Assembly (NCBI RefSeq): GCF_028769735.1 | Contig: NC_088178.1 | Coordinates: forward strand, 29,675,357 to 29,739,356 | DNA: 64,000 bases | Reading direction: 5' to 3' | Origin: Zonotrichia leucophrys gambelii | Lineage: Eukaryota > Chordata > Aves > Passeriformes > Passerellidae | Shown here: positions 26,401 to 38,400 of the stretch, one piece after another | Layout of the letters: every line of letters begins with the position of its first letter | How positions within the stretch are numbered: the stretch's first letter is position 1 | Notes under the pieces: generated by a model | The model's database searches: none | What the model saw: the letters and a program-made list of their open reading frames with translations, nothing else | Told to the model about the DNA's origin: nothing | Made by a program: the position numbers and the translations under genes

Positions 26401-29400
26401 CCCAATCCTGTCCCGCTGCTCCCTCTGTCCCATCCCAGTCCCTCTGCTCCTTCCACCCCATCCCATCCCAATCCTGCTGTTCCCCCCATCCTGATCCTGC
26501 TGCTCCGTCCATCCTCACCCATCCCATTTCCGCTGCTCCCTCCTTCCATTCCATCCCTGCCCCGCTGCTCCTTCCACCCCATCCCATCCCAATCCCGCTG
26601 TTCCCCCATCCTGCTGCTCCATCCCATTCCATCCCAATCCCGGTGCTCCCTCCATCCCATCCCATTCCATCCTGATCCCAGTGCTCCCTCCATCCTCATC
26701 TCGATCCCGCTGCTCCCTCCATCCCCATCCCGATCCCGCTGCTCCCTCCATCCCGATCCATCCCATCCCGTCCCAATCCCGATCCCGCTGCTCCCTCCAT
26801 CCCGATCCATCCCATCCCGTCCCAATCCCGGTGTTCCCTCCATCCCATCCCATCCCATCTCCATCCCCTTCCCAATCCGCTGCTCCCTCCATCCCGATCC
26901 ATCCCATCCCGTCCCAATCCCGGTGCTCCCTCCATCCCATCCCCATCCCAATCCCGCTGCTCCCTCCATCCCGATCCATCCCATCCCGTCCCAATCCCGG
27001 TGTTCCCGGCGGGCCCGGAGGGATCCCCGGCAGCCGCGGAGGTCGCGGCGAGGCCAGCCCGGAGCACGCTGCAATTAGCAGCAGCAGCAGCAGCAGCCGT
27101 GATTAGCGCGGCGGGGTCACGGCGCGGGCACGGCCCGGGGGCTTTGGGCGCTCTCCAAATCCCCGCGGGCAGCAGCGGGGATGGAACCGGGAGAAAAGAG
27201 AGAGGAGAGAGGGATGGGACCGGGAGAGAAGAGAGAGGGGATGGGACCGGGAGAGAAGGGAGGGAATGAATTGGGAGTGAAGGGAGGGATGGGACCGGGA
27301 GAGAAGAGAGAAGGGATGGGACCAGGAGAGAAGAGAGAGAAGGGCAGGGATGGAACCGGGAGAGAAGAGAAAATGGGATGGGACCAGAGAGAAGAGAGAA
27401 GGGATGGAACCGAGAGAGAAAAGGAGGGAGAAAAGAGGCAGGGATGGAGCGGGAGAAGGCAGGGATGAAGGGGATGGAGCGGGAGAAGGCAGGGATGGAG
27501 GGGATGGAGCGGGAGAAGGCAGGGATGGAGGGGATGGAGCGGGAGAAGGCAGGGATGGAGGGGATGGAGCGGGAGAAGGCAGGGATGAAGGGGATGGAGC
27601 GGGAGAAGGCAGGGGTGAAGGGGATGGAGCGGGAGAAGGCAGGGATGAAGGGGATGGAGCGGGAGAAGGCAGGGGTGAAGGGGATGGAGCGGGAGAAGGC
27701 AGGGATGGTGGCATCTGCCACACCCTGCGGCCACCCCCGGCCACCTCCCTCCCAGGACACTGCGCTGGGGTCCCTGGAGCTGCTGCTGGGTCTGGAATGG
27801 TTCTGCTGGACCTGGAAAACGCCTCCCCAGCAATTCCAGCCGGGATGGGAGCAGGAGATGACACCCCTTGTGCTGGTGATCGCGTAGCAAGGGGGGAACA
27901 TAACAGCAAAGGGATTTTTGCCACTTCCAAAGGATTTCTGGGAATTTTGTGCAAGGAGATGGAGCCTGAATAGGAGAGATGGGGCACAGCATGGGTTGAT
28001 TGGAGACCTTTCCTGGCTGGCGTTATTCCCTGTGGAAGCAGGCGCTCCCAGCAGCGTTCCCTGGTTCCCCAGCCAGGTGTGAGCGGATCGCGCTTCCCTG
28101 GCGGTGCGGGAACCGGGGATGTGCGGGACGAGCCCGCCTGCATCCCACGGACATTCGCATTCCCTGAGTCCCGGCATCCCTGCAGAGCTCCGAGAGCCGG
28201 CCCCGATCCCAAATCCCATCGGCAGCCGGGATCAGGGTCTTGGGGAGCCTCGGCAGAGCAGTGTCTGTCCTTCTGGCAGAGTGAAAATCTGGAATTCCTC
28301 CAGTGGGATTCCTGTCCCCTGCAGGGGATGGACACGGGGCAGGGATGTGGCTGTGGGATGGTGCAGGAGCCAGCTGGGACAGTGCCAGCCCCAGCACTTC
28401 ATTTCCTGATAAACCTGAACACTATCAGCTAATAGCAGGAAGGAAAAAATTCCGTGACCTTGTGTGGGCTCCACAAGGCGCAGTAACTCAGATGTGCTGA
28501 TAACTCCAGGTTTTGCTGCCGTGAATTCATTTTAAAATTTAAAAATGCATTTCCCTGAGTTATTTGGGGGTGGTCTGGGCACTAACACAGCTCCTTTTTT
28601 TATTCTTTCCAGAGGGTCGCCAGACAGGGACGGCATCGTGAGTATTGCCCAGCGTCACCTCCCCTCCCACCACCATCAGCATTTGTGAGCAGTTTTCTGT
28701 TTAATATAGAAAATAAATGTAAAATAAGGCCAATTCCAGGTTTGCTATAAAAACACCAACAGGGGGAGGCCTGAGGAGCACAGGGGCACAGGGAGCAGGT
28801 GTCCTGCTAAATCCCAGCTCCTCATCCTCGTTTCCACCCCTGCTAATTGGCTTGGGCCAGATTTGCTGCCTGAGGAGTTCATTGCCAGAGCAGCTGTTTC
28901 CAACCTCTATTTTTATTTTCTATATTAACCTGAAAACAAGGAGATGTTTGTGGTTTGTTGGTTTGGTTTTTTTCCTTTTAATTATTGCTGCTTTTATTCC
29001 TGGTGTTAGACTGAAATGTCCCTGCTAGAGCTGGGTAGGAGATGGGCCCTGTCTCCTTTAGTGTTTGATATAAAAAATATTCTGGGTTCTGACTGGGCTT
29101 TATTTCTTCAGCAAATCCAGATTTTAGAGTTCCACCTCAAAATAAAGATGAGCCCCTTGTGAGGCTCAGCAGGGAGAGCAGTGCTGGGGTATCTTTTAAA
29201 AGATAAAAATTTGTGGGCCAGGCTGCTCCTTGCAAGAAATAATTTTAGTTTTCCCCCCAGTCTGACCCAAAATCCTTGGCTTTGGGCAGGCTCTGTGTTT
29301 TTAAGCTGCTTGTTAGGAAATAGAGATGAAAGTAAAGGTAGTTCCTTCAGCAGGGCTCTATTCAGCAGACATAAATTAATAAAGAGCAGGTTTAGGCAGG

Positions 29401-32400
29401 ATAAATTAATAAATAGCAGATTTAGGTTGGACATCAGGAGGAATTTGTGCACAGAAAAGGGTGTTCAGGGAGGTTTGGAGTCCCCATCCCTGGAGGTGTC
29501 CACACCTGGATGTGGCACTTGGTGACAGGGTGGGATGGGCACAGCTTGGGCTGGATGATCCTGGAGGGTTTTTCCAATTTTAGTTCTGGGAATATCCCCA
29601 GGCTGTTCCCTGTTCCAGCATAAATCCCATGGGCAGCTTTTCCTCGCCAGGTGTGGGCAGAGGGACCTCAGGTGTCCTCTCCAAGGATGCAGAAATGCAA
29701 TTTTTAGGGGACAAAACGAAGTTCCTGGAGGTGTTTGAGGCAGAGGGATTGGCGATGGAGAAGTTTAATATAATTTTTCATCCTCCAGACCCTTTTCCAC
29801 ATAATTTTTGCGGCTACTGGAGTGGCCAGAATGCAAATCCTGACTGCTGAATAGAGCCCACAGGAAAATCCACCTTCAATCCTGGTGGAGCCAGAGCTGA
29901 GCCTTCCTTTCCTGACAAATCCGTGTTCCCTGCTTCCTAAAACTCACTTTTGTGCACTTAAAAAGAAAACCCCCCAAACCAGCCAAGGAGCAGCTGTTTT
30001 AACCCTTTTTGTGCCACCCCCACCCTTGCAGCAGCCCAGCCCTCATCCCAATGATCCAACCTCCAATAGCAAAGCCGAGGGCACGCGGGAAGGAGGAAAT
30101 AAAAACGGGGTAAGGAAAACTGAGCTCGGCCCCCAGCTCCCACAGGGCTGTGGAAAACAGGGAGCCACCCTTGGTTTGGAACCCAGAGTGCAGGAAAATC
30201 CCTTCAGGGTCAGCCCGGCCTGTGGAAATGGGGTTAAACACAAATGGATGGGGGAAAAGCAGGAATGCCCTGGAGCAGTGCCCAGAATTCCCACAAAATA
30301 GAACCCAGGGGAGGTTTTCCCTCCTCAGCTGAGCTCCAAGGGAGCTGCTCCACCCAGAGCTGTGGAGGTGAGGGGCTGCACCCAGCCCTGGACCAGGGAG
30401 GGCATCCTGCCAGCCCCTCGGAGGGAGCTGGGATGGGAATGGTCCCTCTGGAAGCTCAGGGGAGCTGGGTTGTCCCATTCAGGTGCCCAAAATCACGGTG
30501 GCCGTGGGACTTTGGGTGGGTTTGGGTGCCCAGAGCCAACCAGGAAAGGATTCCAGAGGTGAGGGGTGCCTGGAGCCTCTTCCAAACGGAATTCCCTTGA
30601 TGCCAAGCAGCAGTTCCTGTGTGTGTTGGTGTTTCATGGCATGGACTCATCCTTCCCGCTGTTCCATCCCAAATTCACAATTCCTGGCATGTGGGATAAC
30701 GGGATCTGACTCCTTCTTGGGATTGCTCTTTCTTGGGGAAGGGGTTTTGTCCCCCAGGAAATATTTCCTGAGAAGTTTCCTTGCTTGACTGGTGTTGGGA
30801 GCTTCCCAAGGGCTGGGAGATCCCAGCACAGGGAGAAACTTTCCTCACTTTTCCCTAGGGAATGTTGAATGTCCACCTAAGCAATATTCAAAACTCTCTC
30901 CCCTTTCATCTCTCTGGGATGGGAGAACCCCAGAGGTGGGGAATGCTGTTGGGTTTGTGCTATGGGTGTGGGATAACAGCATCTGCTATGGGATGTGCTG
31001 TGCTCCTGCTTCCTCCATTTGAACTGCGGGAATTTTCCTTTCCAGAAGAAAACCAATGGAGCCCCAAATGGATTTTATGCAGAGATCGACTGGGACAGAT
31101 ATGTAAGTGTCCCCTGGAGCTTCCCTGCCCCAGCTGCATCCCATGGGGACCCCAGGCTCTTCCCACACTCATTTTGGGCTCTTTGGGTGAAATCAGCTCT
31201 GTCCAGACCCCAATTCCATACCTGCAGCTCAGCCAGAATTCCCAGGGATGAGGTGGCTCTGGGGAGCTCTGTCCTGGCCCATGGGACGTTGCAGTTTAGC
31301 CAGAGAAAACTTTGAATCCTCAACAAGGATTAAAGCTTTTCCTTCTGCAAAATGAATCGTGGAATTTGAGGTGCCCTGTGCGGCCCCAGGGGGTTGGGCT
31401 GTGCAGGACATCCTTTCCCACAGGAGGGAAGAGCTGCTCCAGCTTTCCAGGAATGAACAGTCCTCATTTTCCTGTTTGGGTTTTTTTCTTTTGTTTTGTT
31501 GCCTATGCAGAACTCCCCTGAGCTGGATGAGGAGGGATACAGCATCCGACCTGAGGAACCAGGATATATCCTTTGGTTTTGGCTTTGCCTCTTGGGTTAC
31601 AGCCTGTAACAGGAGCTGGGCTCACAGGCAGGCCCCTGGCTCTTTTTATTTCACTGTTAGTATTTATTATTAATTATAATTCCTTATTTCCACTTTTTGA
31701 TTTCCATTTGGAGCTGGCTCTCCACAGATAAAGCTGAATCACCTGAGGCATTTGAGTTGTCTTTGACTCACTGCTGTGAAATGAGTGGGGGAACATCCCA
31801 TGGGACGCTCCATGGAGACCAAAATGTCTGTGATTATCCCAGAGAAAAGGAGGATCAGGGAGGAGCTTCAGGTGGGGTGGGAACAGGGACAGGAGCAGGA
31901 GGAGTGGCCTCGAATTCCAAGGGAGGTTTATGTTGGATATAGGGAAAATTTCTCCATGGAAAAGGGTGAACAGACATTGGAACAGCTGCCCAGGGCAGGG
32001 GTGGAGTCCCCATGCCTGGAGGGATTTAAAATCCATGTGGATGTGGCACTTGGGGAGCTGGGGCAGCACTGGGGCATGGCTGGACTGGATTGTCTCATAG
32101 GGCTTTTCCAACCTGAACAACTCCATGAAATCCAGACATGGATTCATAAATCCAACCCTGGGCTGGATTTATCCCTGAGAGCAGCAGTTCCTCGTGCTCT
32201 GGCTGCACAGGGATGCAGCAGTGACAGGCCCAGCACAGGATTATCCCCTCCTCATTTTGGGATCAACATTTTGGGATCACCAGATTCCTGCTCTCCAGCA
32301 AGCTGGGAACACCGAGGGAGGAAAATTCCTTAACTGAGCTGTACCTACCAAAGGAAAGCACTTCTACTCCTCCAGCGAGTCGGAGGAGGAGGAGGAGGCG

Positions 32401-35400
32401 CACAAGAAATTCAACATCAAGATCAAGCCCCTGCAGGCCAAGGATGTCCTGCGCAGCGCCGCCACCGTGGACGAGCTCAAGGCCTCCATTGGCAACATTG
32501 CACTTTCTCCATCCCCCGTGGTGAGTGCCCCCGGCCTTCCCCGGCCTTCCCCGGCCTTCCCCGGGCCCTGGTGTGTCCCTTTGCAGCTGCCAGATAAATT
32601 TGGTGATGTTGGTGCCTCATTCAGGCTGCCCCGGAGCCGAGGCTGGGCAGAGTTCCAGAATAAAGCAGGGATTGATTCCAAGCATCTCCTCCATGGATCC
32701 ACCGTGGGCAGCACCAGAGCCCAGCCAGGGCTGCACCCAAGATGAACCAAAATGGCCCCAAAATGCACGAGGGGCACGGGCTCTGTCCCTGGGATCAGTT
32801 CTGCTCCATTTGCACCTTGCAGTTCATTATCCAACCAAGCGTTTATTATGGCAGCCCCTTTTATAGGGGATCCAAAATTCCTATGGATAGCTGATGGGTC
32901 AGGGTCTCTGCACCACCCAGGCCCTCAGCCAGTGGTGAGTTTGCATTTAGGATCAGATGGGGCTGGCTGAGGGTCCTGTGTAGGTTTGAATCCAGCCTAT
33001 CCTTGCCTTGTCTGGGGATTTGTTTTGCTTCTAAGCTGGTGAGGTCTGATATGACCAAATTTATCTGGCAGCTGCAAACCAGCTGCACTGTGGCAGTGGT
33101 GGTGCACTGGGATCATCCCAAACTTGGTGGGAGCTGATGTTCCACTTGGCTTTGGCGTCCTTGTTTTGGGGTCTGGTCTGCAGGTGTTGCTCAGGTTTAT
33201 TGAAATGATGTTTCCAGTCCAAAACATCTCAAAAATTCCCTTTCCTCCTCGTAAAAGAGATCAGGATGTGTTATTCCCTGTTGGTTTTTTTTGGGTTTTT
33301 TTGTTTTTTTTTTATTTCCCCTCTCTTATCCTCATTTTTCAATGAGGAAAAAGGGGAATTTCTATCAAGGGGAATTTTCAATCATCATCATTCAGGGTCT
33401 TGCCCTGACTCCCAAGCCAAGGGAAGCATCTGTGGGGTTTTAGAGGGATGTTTCCCACCCTGGAGGTGAATCCAGGTTCCTGGAAGGAAAGGTCATTTTT
33501 CCTTAGTCCATTCCCCTGTGCTTTTCCTGAGGCTTGTTAAGATTCCTGTTGGCTCATCCCAATCTGTTCAGCCATGAAAAGATTGGATTCTGGGCTTTCA
33601 GGAGGTTTTGGTGTGGGCTGAAGTGACTTCCCAGACAGAGCTTTCCTTGATTTATAAATAACCTGGATCTGAAGTGTGAATGGCTCTCCAAGCCAAAGTC
33701 AAACAAAATCCGTGTGCTTTGTTTCTGCTTCCCAACCAGGGAGTTCCTGTTTGGCATTTCAGGATTAGAAATGGCAGTTGGATGCTTTGGGAAGCACAAA
33801 AATAAGGGGCGGGGGGAACCCAACCTCAAAATGAACAATGTAATACTGATGATAATAATTATAATAATATTAGGAAAACCAAATTCTTGTAGAATGTGCC
33901 TTTTACCAAATAGGATTTTTGTCTCCTCTTTCCTGTGGTGTTTTTCCTGCTGAGGTTGGGGGGTTTGGGAAGGGTTAAGGAGGATCCCAGTGTGGGACAG
34001 GCTGAGGGATTCGGGTGCTGGGCTGGAGGGGATCCCTGGGGCTGGGCTGGAGCCTCCCTGGGATGTGCTCAGGGAAAGCCCCCGAGGCTGGGCAGGAGGA
34101 TCCCAAAGCCAGGACGTGCAGCCAAGGGAGCAGATGGGCCAGGAAAGCACCAGAGCCCCGGGCAGGAGCTGCCTGCAGGAACCTGCAGGAATCCCAGGAT
34201 TCACTGCCAGGCATCCACAGGAACTCCAGCACTCACTGCCAGCTCCCTGCCCTCATCCTGGGCTTGTCCTCGCTCCCAAGCCAGCCACAAAGCCCTGCTC
34301 TGGAACTGCTGGGAGGGAGATCATAAATCCCATGGATTGGGCTGGGAGGAACCTAAAACCCCATCCCAAATCCCACCCCATTCCATGGCAGGGACACCTC
34401 CCACTGTCCCAGGCTGCTCCAGCCTGGCCTGGGGCACTGCCAGGGATCCAGGGGCAGCCACAGCTGCTCTGGGCACCTGTGCCAGGGGCTGTGTCCATAG
34501 TCACCCTCATTGCCAGCCCTCTGCACTGGGAATTCTGGTGCCTTGACTGGGAACGGCTACCGGGGCCTGTCATGATAAAACAATGGAATTCACCCCCTAA
34601 AATGGCTCAGACACAATTTTTCCATTTCCAAATGCTCCCTATCCCTCCAGTCTCCCATGTGAAGGGTGAAGCTGGAGCACTCCTGTCACTCTCTTTTGTC
34701 TTTAACCTGACACAAATCTTTGATTCCTCTTTATAGAAAAATCCCTCACCTTCTAATTCCTTCTTTTTTTCTTTCTCTGCCTTCTTTTAGAGGAAAAGTC
34801 CGGTAAGAAATGCAATTTTTACGTCCTGGAATATTTTAACCCAGCTTTGTGTGTGCTCTTGTCGTGTCTCTAGAGCTGAAATGCCAAAAGCAAATAACAA
34901 ATCCTGCCCTTCTAGAATGAAGTTTAATTTCCTTTATCGCTGACTTAGAGCATTTTAAAATAGAATGTATAAAAATAGAGCTGGGCCTGGCTCTGAGAGT
35001 GCTTTGGGGGTGTAGTTTGGGTCCAAGAATTTGGACCAGGTGTGTAAGGGCTTGGTGTTACCTGGATTGGGGCGCATCCAAAGGGAGGAGAAGGCAGGAA
35101 ATCCATCCCTGGTGCCATTGGGGTTTCTCCAAGAGAGCTCAGCTTCCAGGGAGGAAATCCCCCCATTTCCCAGGTCCTGGGTTCCCCTGGGGGGCTGTCC
35201 CAGGGTGACCCACGAGGTGTGGCGGTGGCAGCTGGGCCCTGGGGTGCTGACGTGTCACTCTCTGACCAGGTGTCTCTTCTCTCCCCTCTCGCTGACCGCA
35301 GCGGCGCAGCCCGGTAAGAACTGGGATGGGGTCACAGGGGTCCCTGTCCTTGCTGGGCTCTGGGGGGGCACAGGGCGTGGGGACAGCTGCCAGGGGGGGC

Positions 35401-38400
35401 ACAGGGTGTGGGGACAGCTGCCAGGGGTGCCACACAGCCCCTCATGTCACCCCAGTTGTGACCGTGTTCACAGGGGTCGGAGGATGAGGGGAGAGACGAG
35501 GATCTGACTCCGTGTTTCAGAAGGCTGATTTATTATTTTATGATATATATTATATTAAAACTAAAAGAATAGAAGAAAGGATTTCATCAGAAGGCTGGCT
35601 AAGCTAAGAATAGAATAGGAAAGAATGATAACAAAGGTTTGTGGCTCAGCTCTGTGTCCGAGCCAGCTGACTGTGATTGGCCATTAATTAGAAACAACCA
35701 CATGAGACCAATCCCAGATGCACCTGTTGCATTCCACAGCAGCAGATAATCATTGTTTGCATTTTGTTCCTGAGGCCTCTCAGCTTCTCAGGAAGAAAAA
35801 TCCTACAGAGAAGATTTTTCATAAAAGATGTTTGTGGCACCCAGTGATAGCACAGGGGGCTCTCAGTGATGGGGATCCCTGGAGACCCCGCTCTGGCTCT
35901 GGGGTGTCCCCGTTCCCATGGCTGGGAGGGTTTGGCTTCTGCCCCACGAGCCCCTGGCACAGCTGGATGGCAGTGCAGAGTGCCCATTCCCAGAGGATGT
36001 GCCCATTTGTGCCCATTCTCAACCCCTGTGTATGTGGCACTGGGGACAGCAGAGCTGCCAGCAGTGCCTTTGTGTGGCTCAGGAATTTTCTGCAGGGTTT
36101 TCTGCTCCCTGGAGCTCAGGCTCCTGCAGGAAATGTCCCCTCAGACAGCTCCTGCCACCTCTGCTGGGCTGCTTTGCTCCTGGGGTGACAACTGCCACAC
36201 AGTCCTGTCCCTGTGCATGCCACTGATCCCTGTGTTTCTCCTTCCAGGGGACGATCAAAAGGAATTTATCCAGTAAGTATCTCCTGCAGTCCATCAAACC
36301 AGCACTCCTTGCACCTGCTGGGAGGGTTTGGGGAGTGGGGGTGGGAAAAGAGTGAGTTAAATTTGGTTTAAAGTGATCCTGCAGAGCTGGTGGCTCCCAA
36401 AAGCTTTCCCTGGAGAAGCTGTGGGGGACATCTGCAGCAGAGAAGTTTCCTGATTCAGCTCTGTACAGAAATAAATTGGAGTTAAAAGCAGATTTTTGCT
36501 GCCAGGATCCCTGCACAGCAGGGTGGGTGGGACACCAGGTGTGACCTCCCCCCTGCCAGCAGGGCTCTGGGGGCCAGGGGGATGCTCTGGGGTGGGAATG
36601 GCTCTGACTCTCATCCATGTGTGTCCTGTCCTGTCCCAGGTGAGGAGATCACGCGGCCCCGGCGCTCCACGCCCACGCCAGACCCCGCCAGGTCAGTGCA
36701 GATCATCCTTCCCAGGCTCAGGGCCCTCATCCCACCTGGGATTGGGACATTCCCACTTGCACTGTGCTGGATGGGGAGCTGGAGGGGGCAGATGGGGTTT
36801 TGGGAAGGAATTGTTCCCTGGGAGGGGGAGGAATGGAATTCCCAGATTTGCTCTGGCTGCCCCTGGATCCTGGCAGTGCCCAAGGTCAGGCTGGAGCACC
36901 CTGGGACAGTGGGAGGTGTCCCTGCCATGGCAGGGGTGGAATGGGATGAGATTTAAGGTCTTTCCACCCAAAACCATTCCAGGATTTTGGCAGGACTGAG
37001 GGGCTGGTGGTGGTTGGGATGCTCAGTGCCCATCCCTGCTCTCCACCAAAAGCTCCAAGGACATTCCCTGCTGGAAGGCACCTTGAGCCTGATCCATAGG
37101 GAGCAGGCCAAGCTTGGGGGGGTGGGGGGGATGTATTGATTCAGGACAGCAAACATGCAAGTTTTTATGGAATAAAGCCAAATCTCCCTGGGAATGTGCC
37201 CCGTGCAGCTCCAGGGGTCAACTCAAGGTGTGTTGGAGCAGAGCATGGCCCAGACCTCAAGTATTTATTTTTTTAATCCTTTTCCATGGAATTTTGACTA
37301 AACCCAAAGAAACTTAGTGTCCCAGCAGCTGCTGTGGCACCACAGGGTTGGCACTGGGGTGCTGCTCCTTTCCCTTGTCCCCATCTGAAACCCTGTGTTT
37401 GGCCAGCTCCTCCTTGGTCTGGGGTAAAAAATGTCCTCAAAAATATTTGTGTTTGCCTCAAAGATGGGGTCAGAACCCAGGCCTGCCCCTCATGGCTGCT
37501 CTGTGCTCCTCTAACCCCACAAACCCAGACCTGTACCTCAAGGCCACCCTGAGCTCTCTAACCCCACAGAACCCCACAACCTGTCCCTCATGGCTGCTCT
37601 GTGCTCTCTCATGCCCACAACCCAAACCTGTCCCTCATGGCTGCCCTGTGCTCTCTCACCCCACAAACCCCACAAACCTGCCCCTCATGGCTGCTCTGTG
37701 CTCTCTCACCCCACAAACCCAAACCTGCCCCTCATGGCTGCTCTGTGCTCTCTAACCCCACAAACCCAGGCCTGCCCCTCATGGCTGCTCTGTGCTCTCA
37801 CCCCACAAACCCAAACCTGCCCCTCATGGCTGCTCTGTGCTCTCACCCCACAAACCCAAGGCCTGTCCCTCATGGCTGCTCTGTGCTCTCACCCCACAAA
37901 CCTCAGCTGTCCCTCATGGCTGCTCTGTGCTCTCTCACCCCACAAACCCAAACCTGTCCCTCATGGCTGCTCTGTGCTCTCTCACCCCACAAACCTGTCC
38001 CTCATGGCTGCTCTGTGCTCTCTCACCCCACAAACACAAACCTTTCCCTCATGGCTGCTCTGTGCTCTCAAACCCCACAAACCCCACAAACCTGTCCCTC
38101 ATGGCTGCTCTGTGCTCTCAAACCCCACAAACCTGTCCCTCATGGCCGCTCTGTGCTCTCTCATGACACAAACCTGCCCCTCATGGCTACTCTGTGCTCT
38201 CTAACCCCACAAACACAAACCTGTCCCTCATGGCCGCTCTGTGCTCTCTCCCCACAGCAAGAAGGCCGGGGAGGATCCAGCAGCGCTGGCCCCGCTCTTC
38301 GGGCCCCCGCTGGAGTCGGCCTTTGAGGAGGCCAAGCTGGAGGGTGAGTTTGGGGCATGGAGGGGGAATTTGGGGCTGGGGTGAGGGCATTTGGGACATG

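Noticed and set aside
26696..28335. 507-aa and 410-aa minus-strand open frames with [11 protein letters not shown] repeats
   Set aside because: Reverse translation of the 30-bp and 44-bp minisatellites.
31561..31600. Conventional GT donor for exon 6 (ggtttt at about 31575)
   Set aside because: It would break frame with the conserved GSTKGK peptide and leave the perfect U12 signals unexplained.
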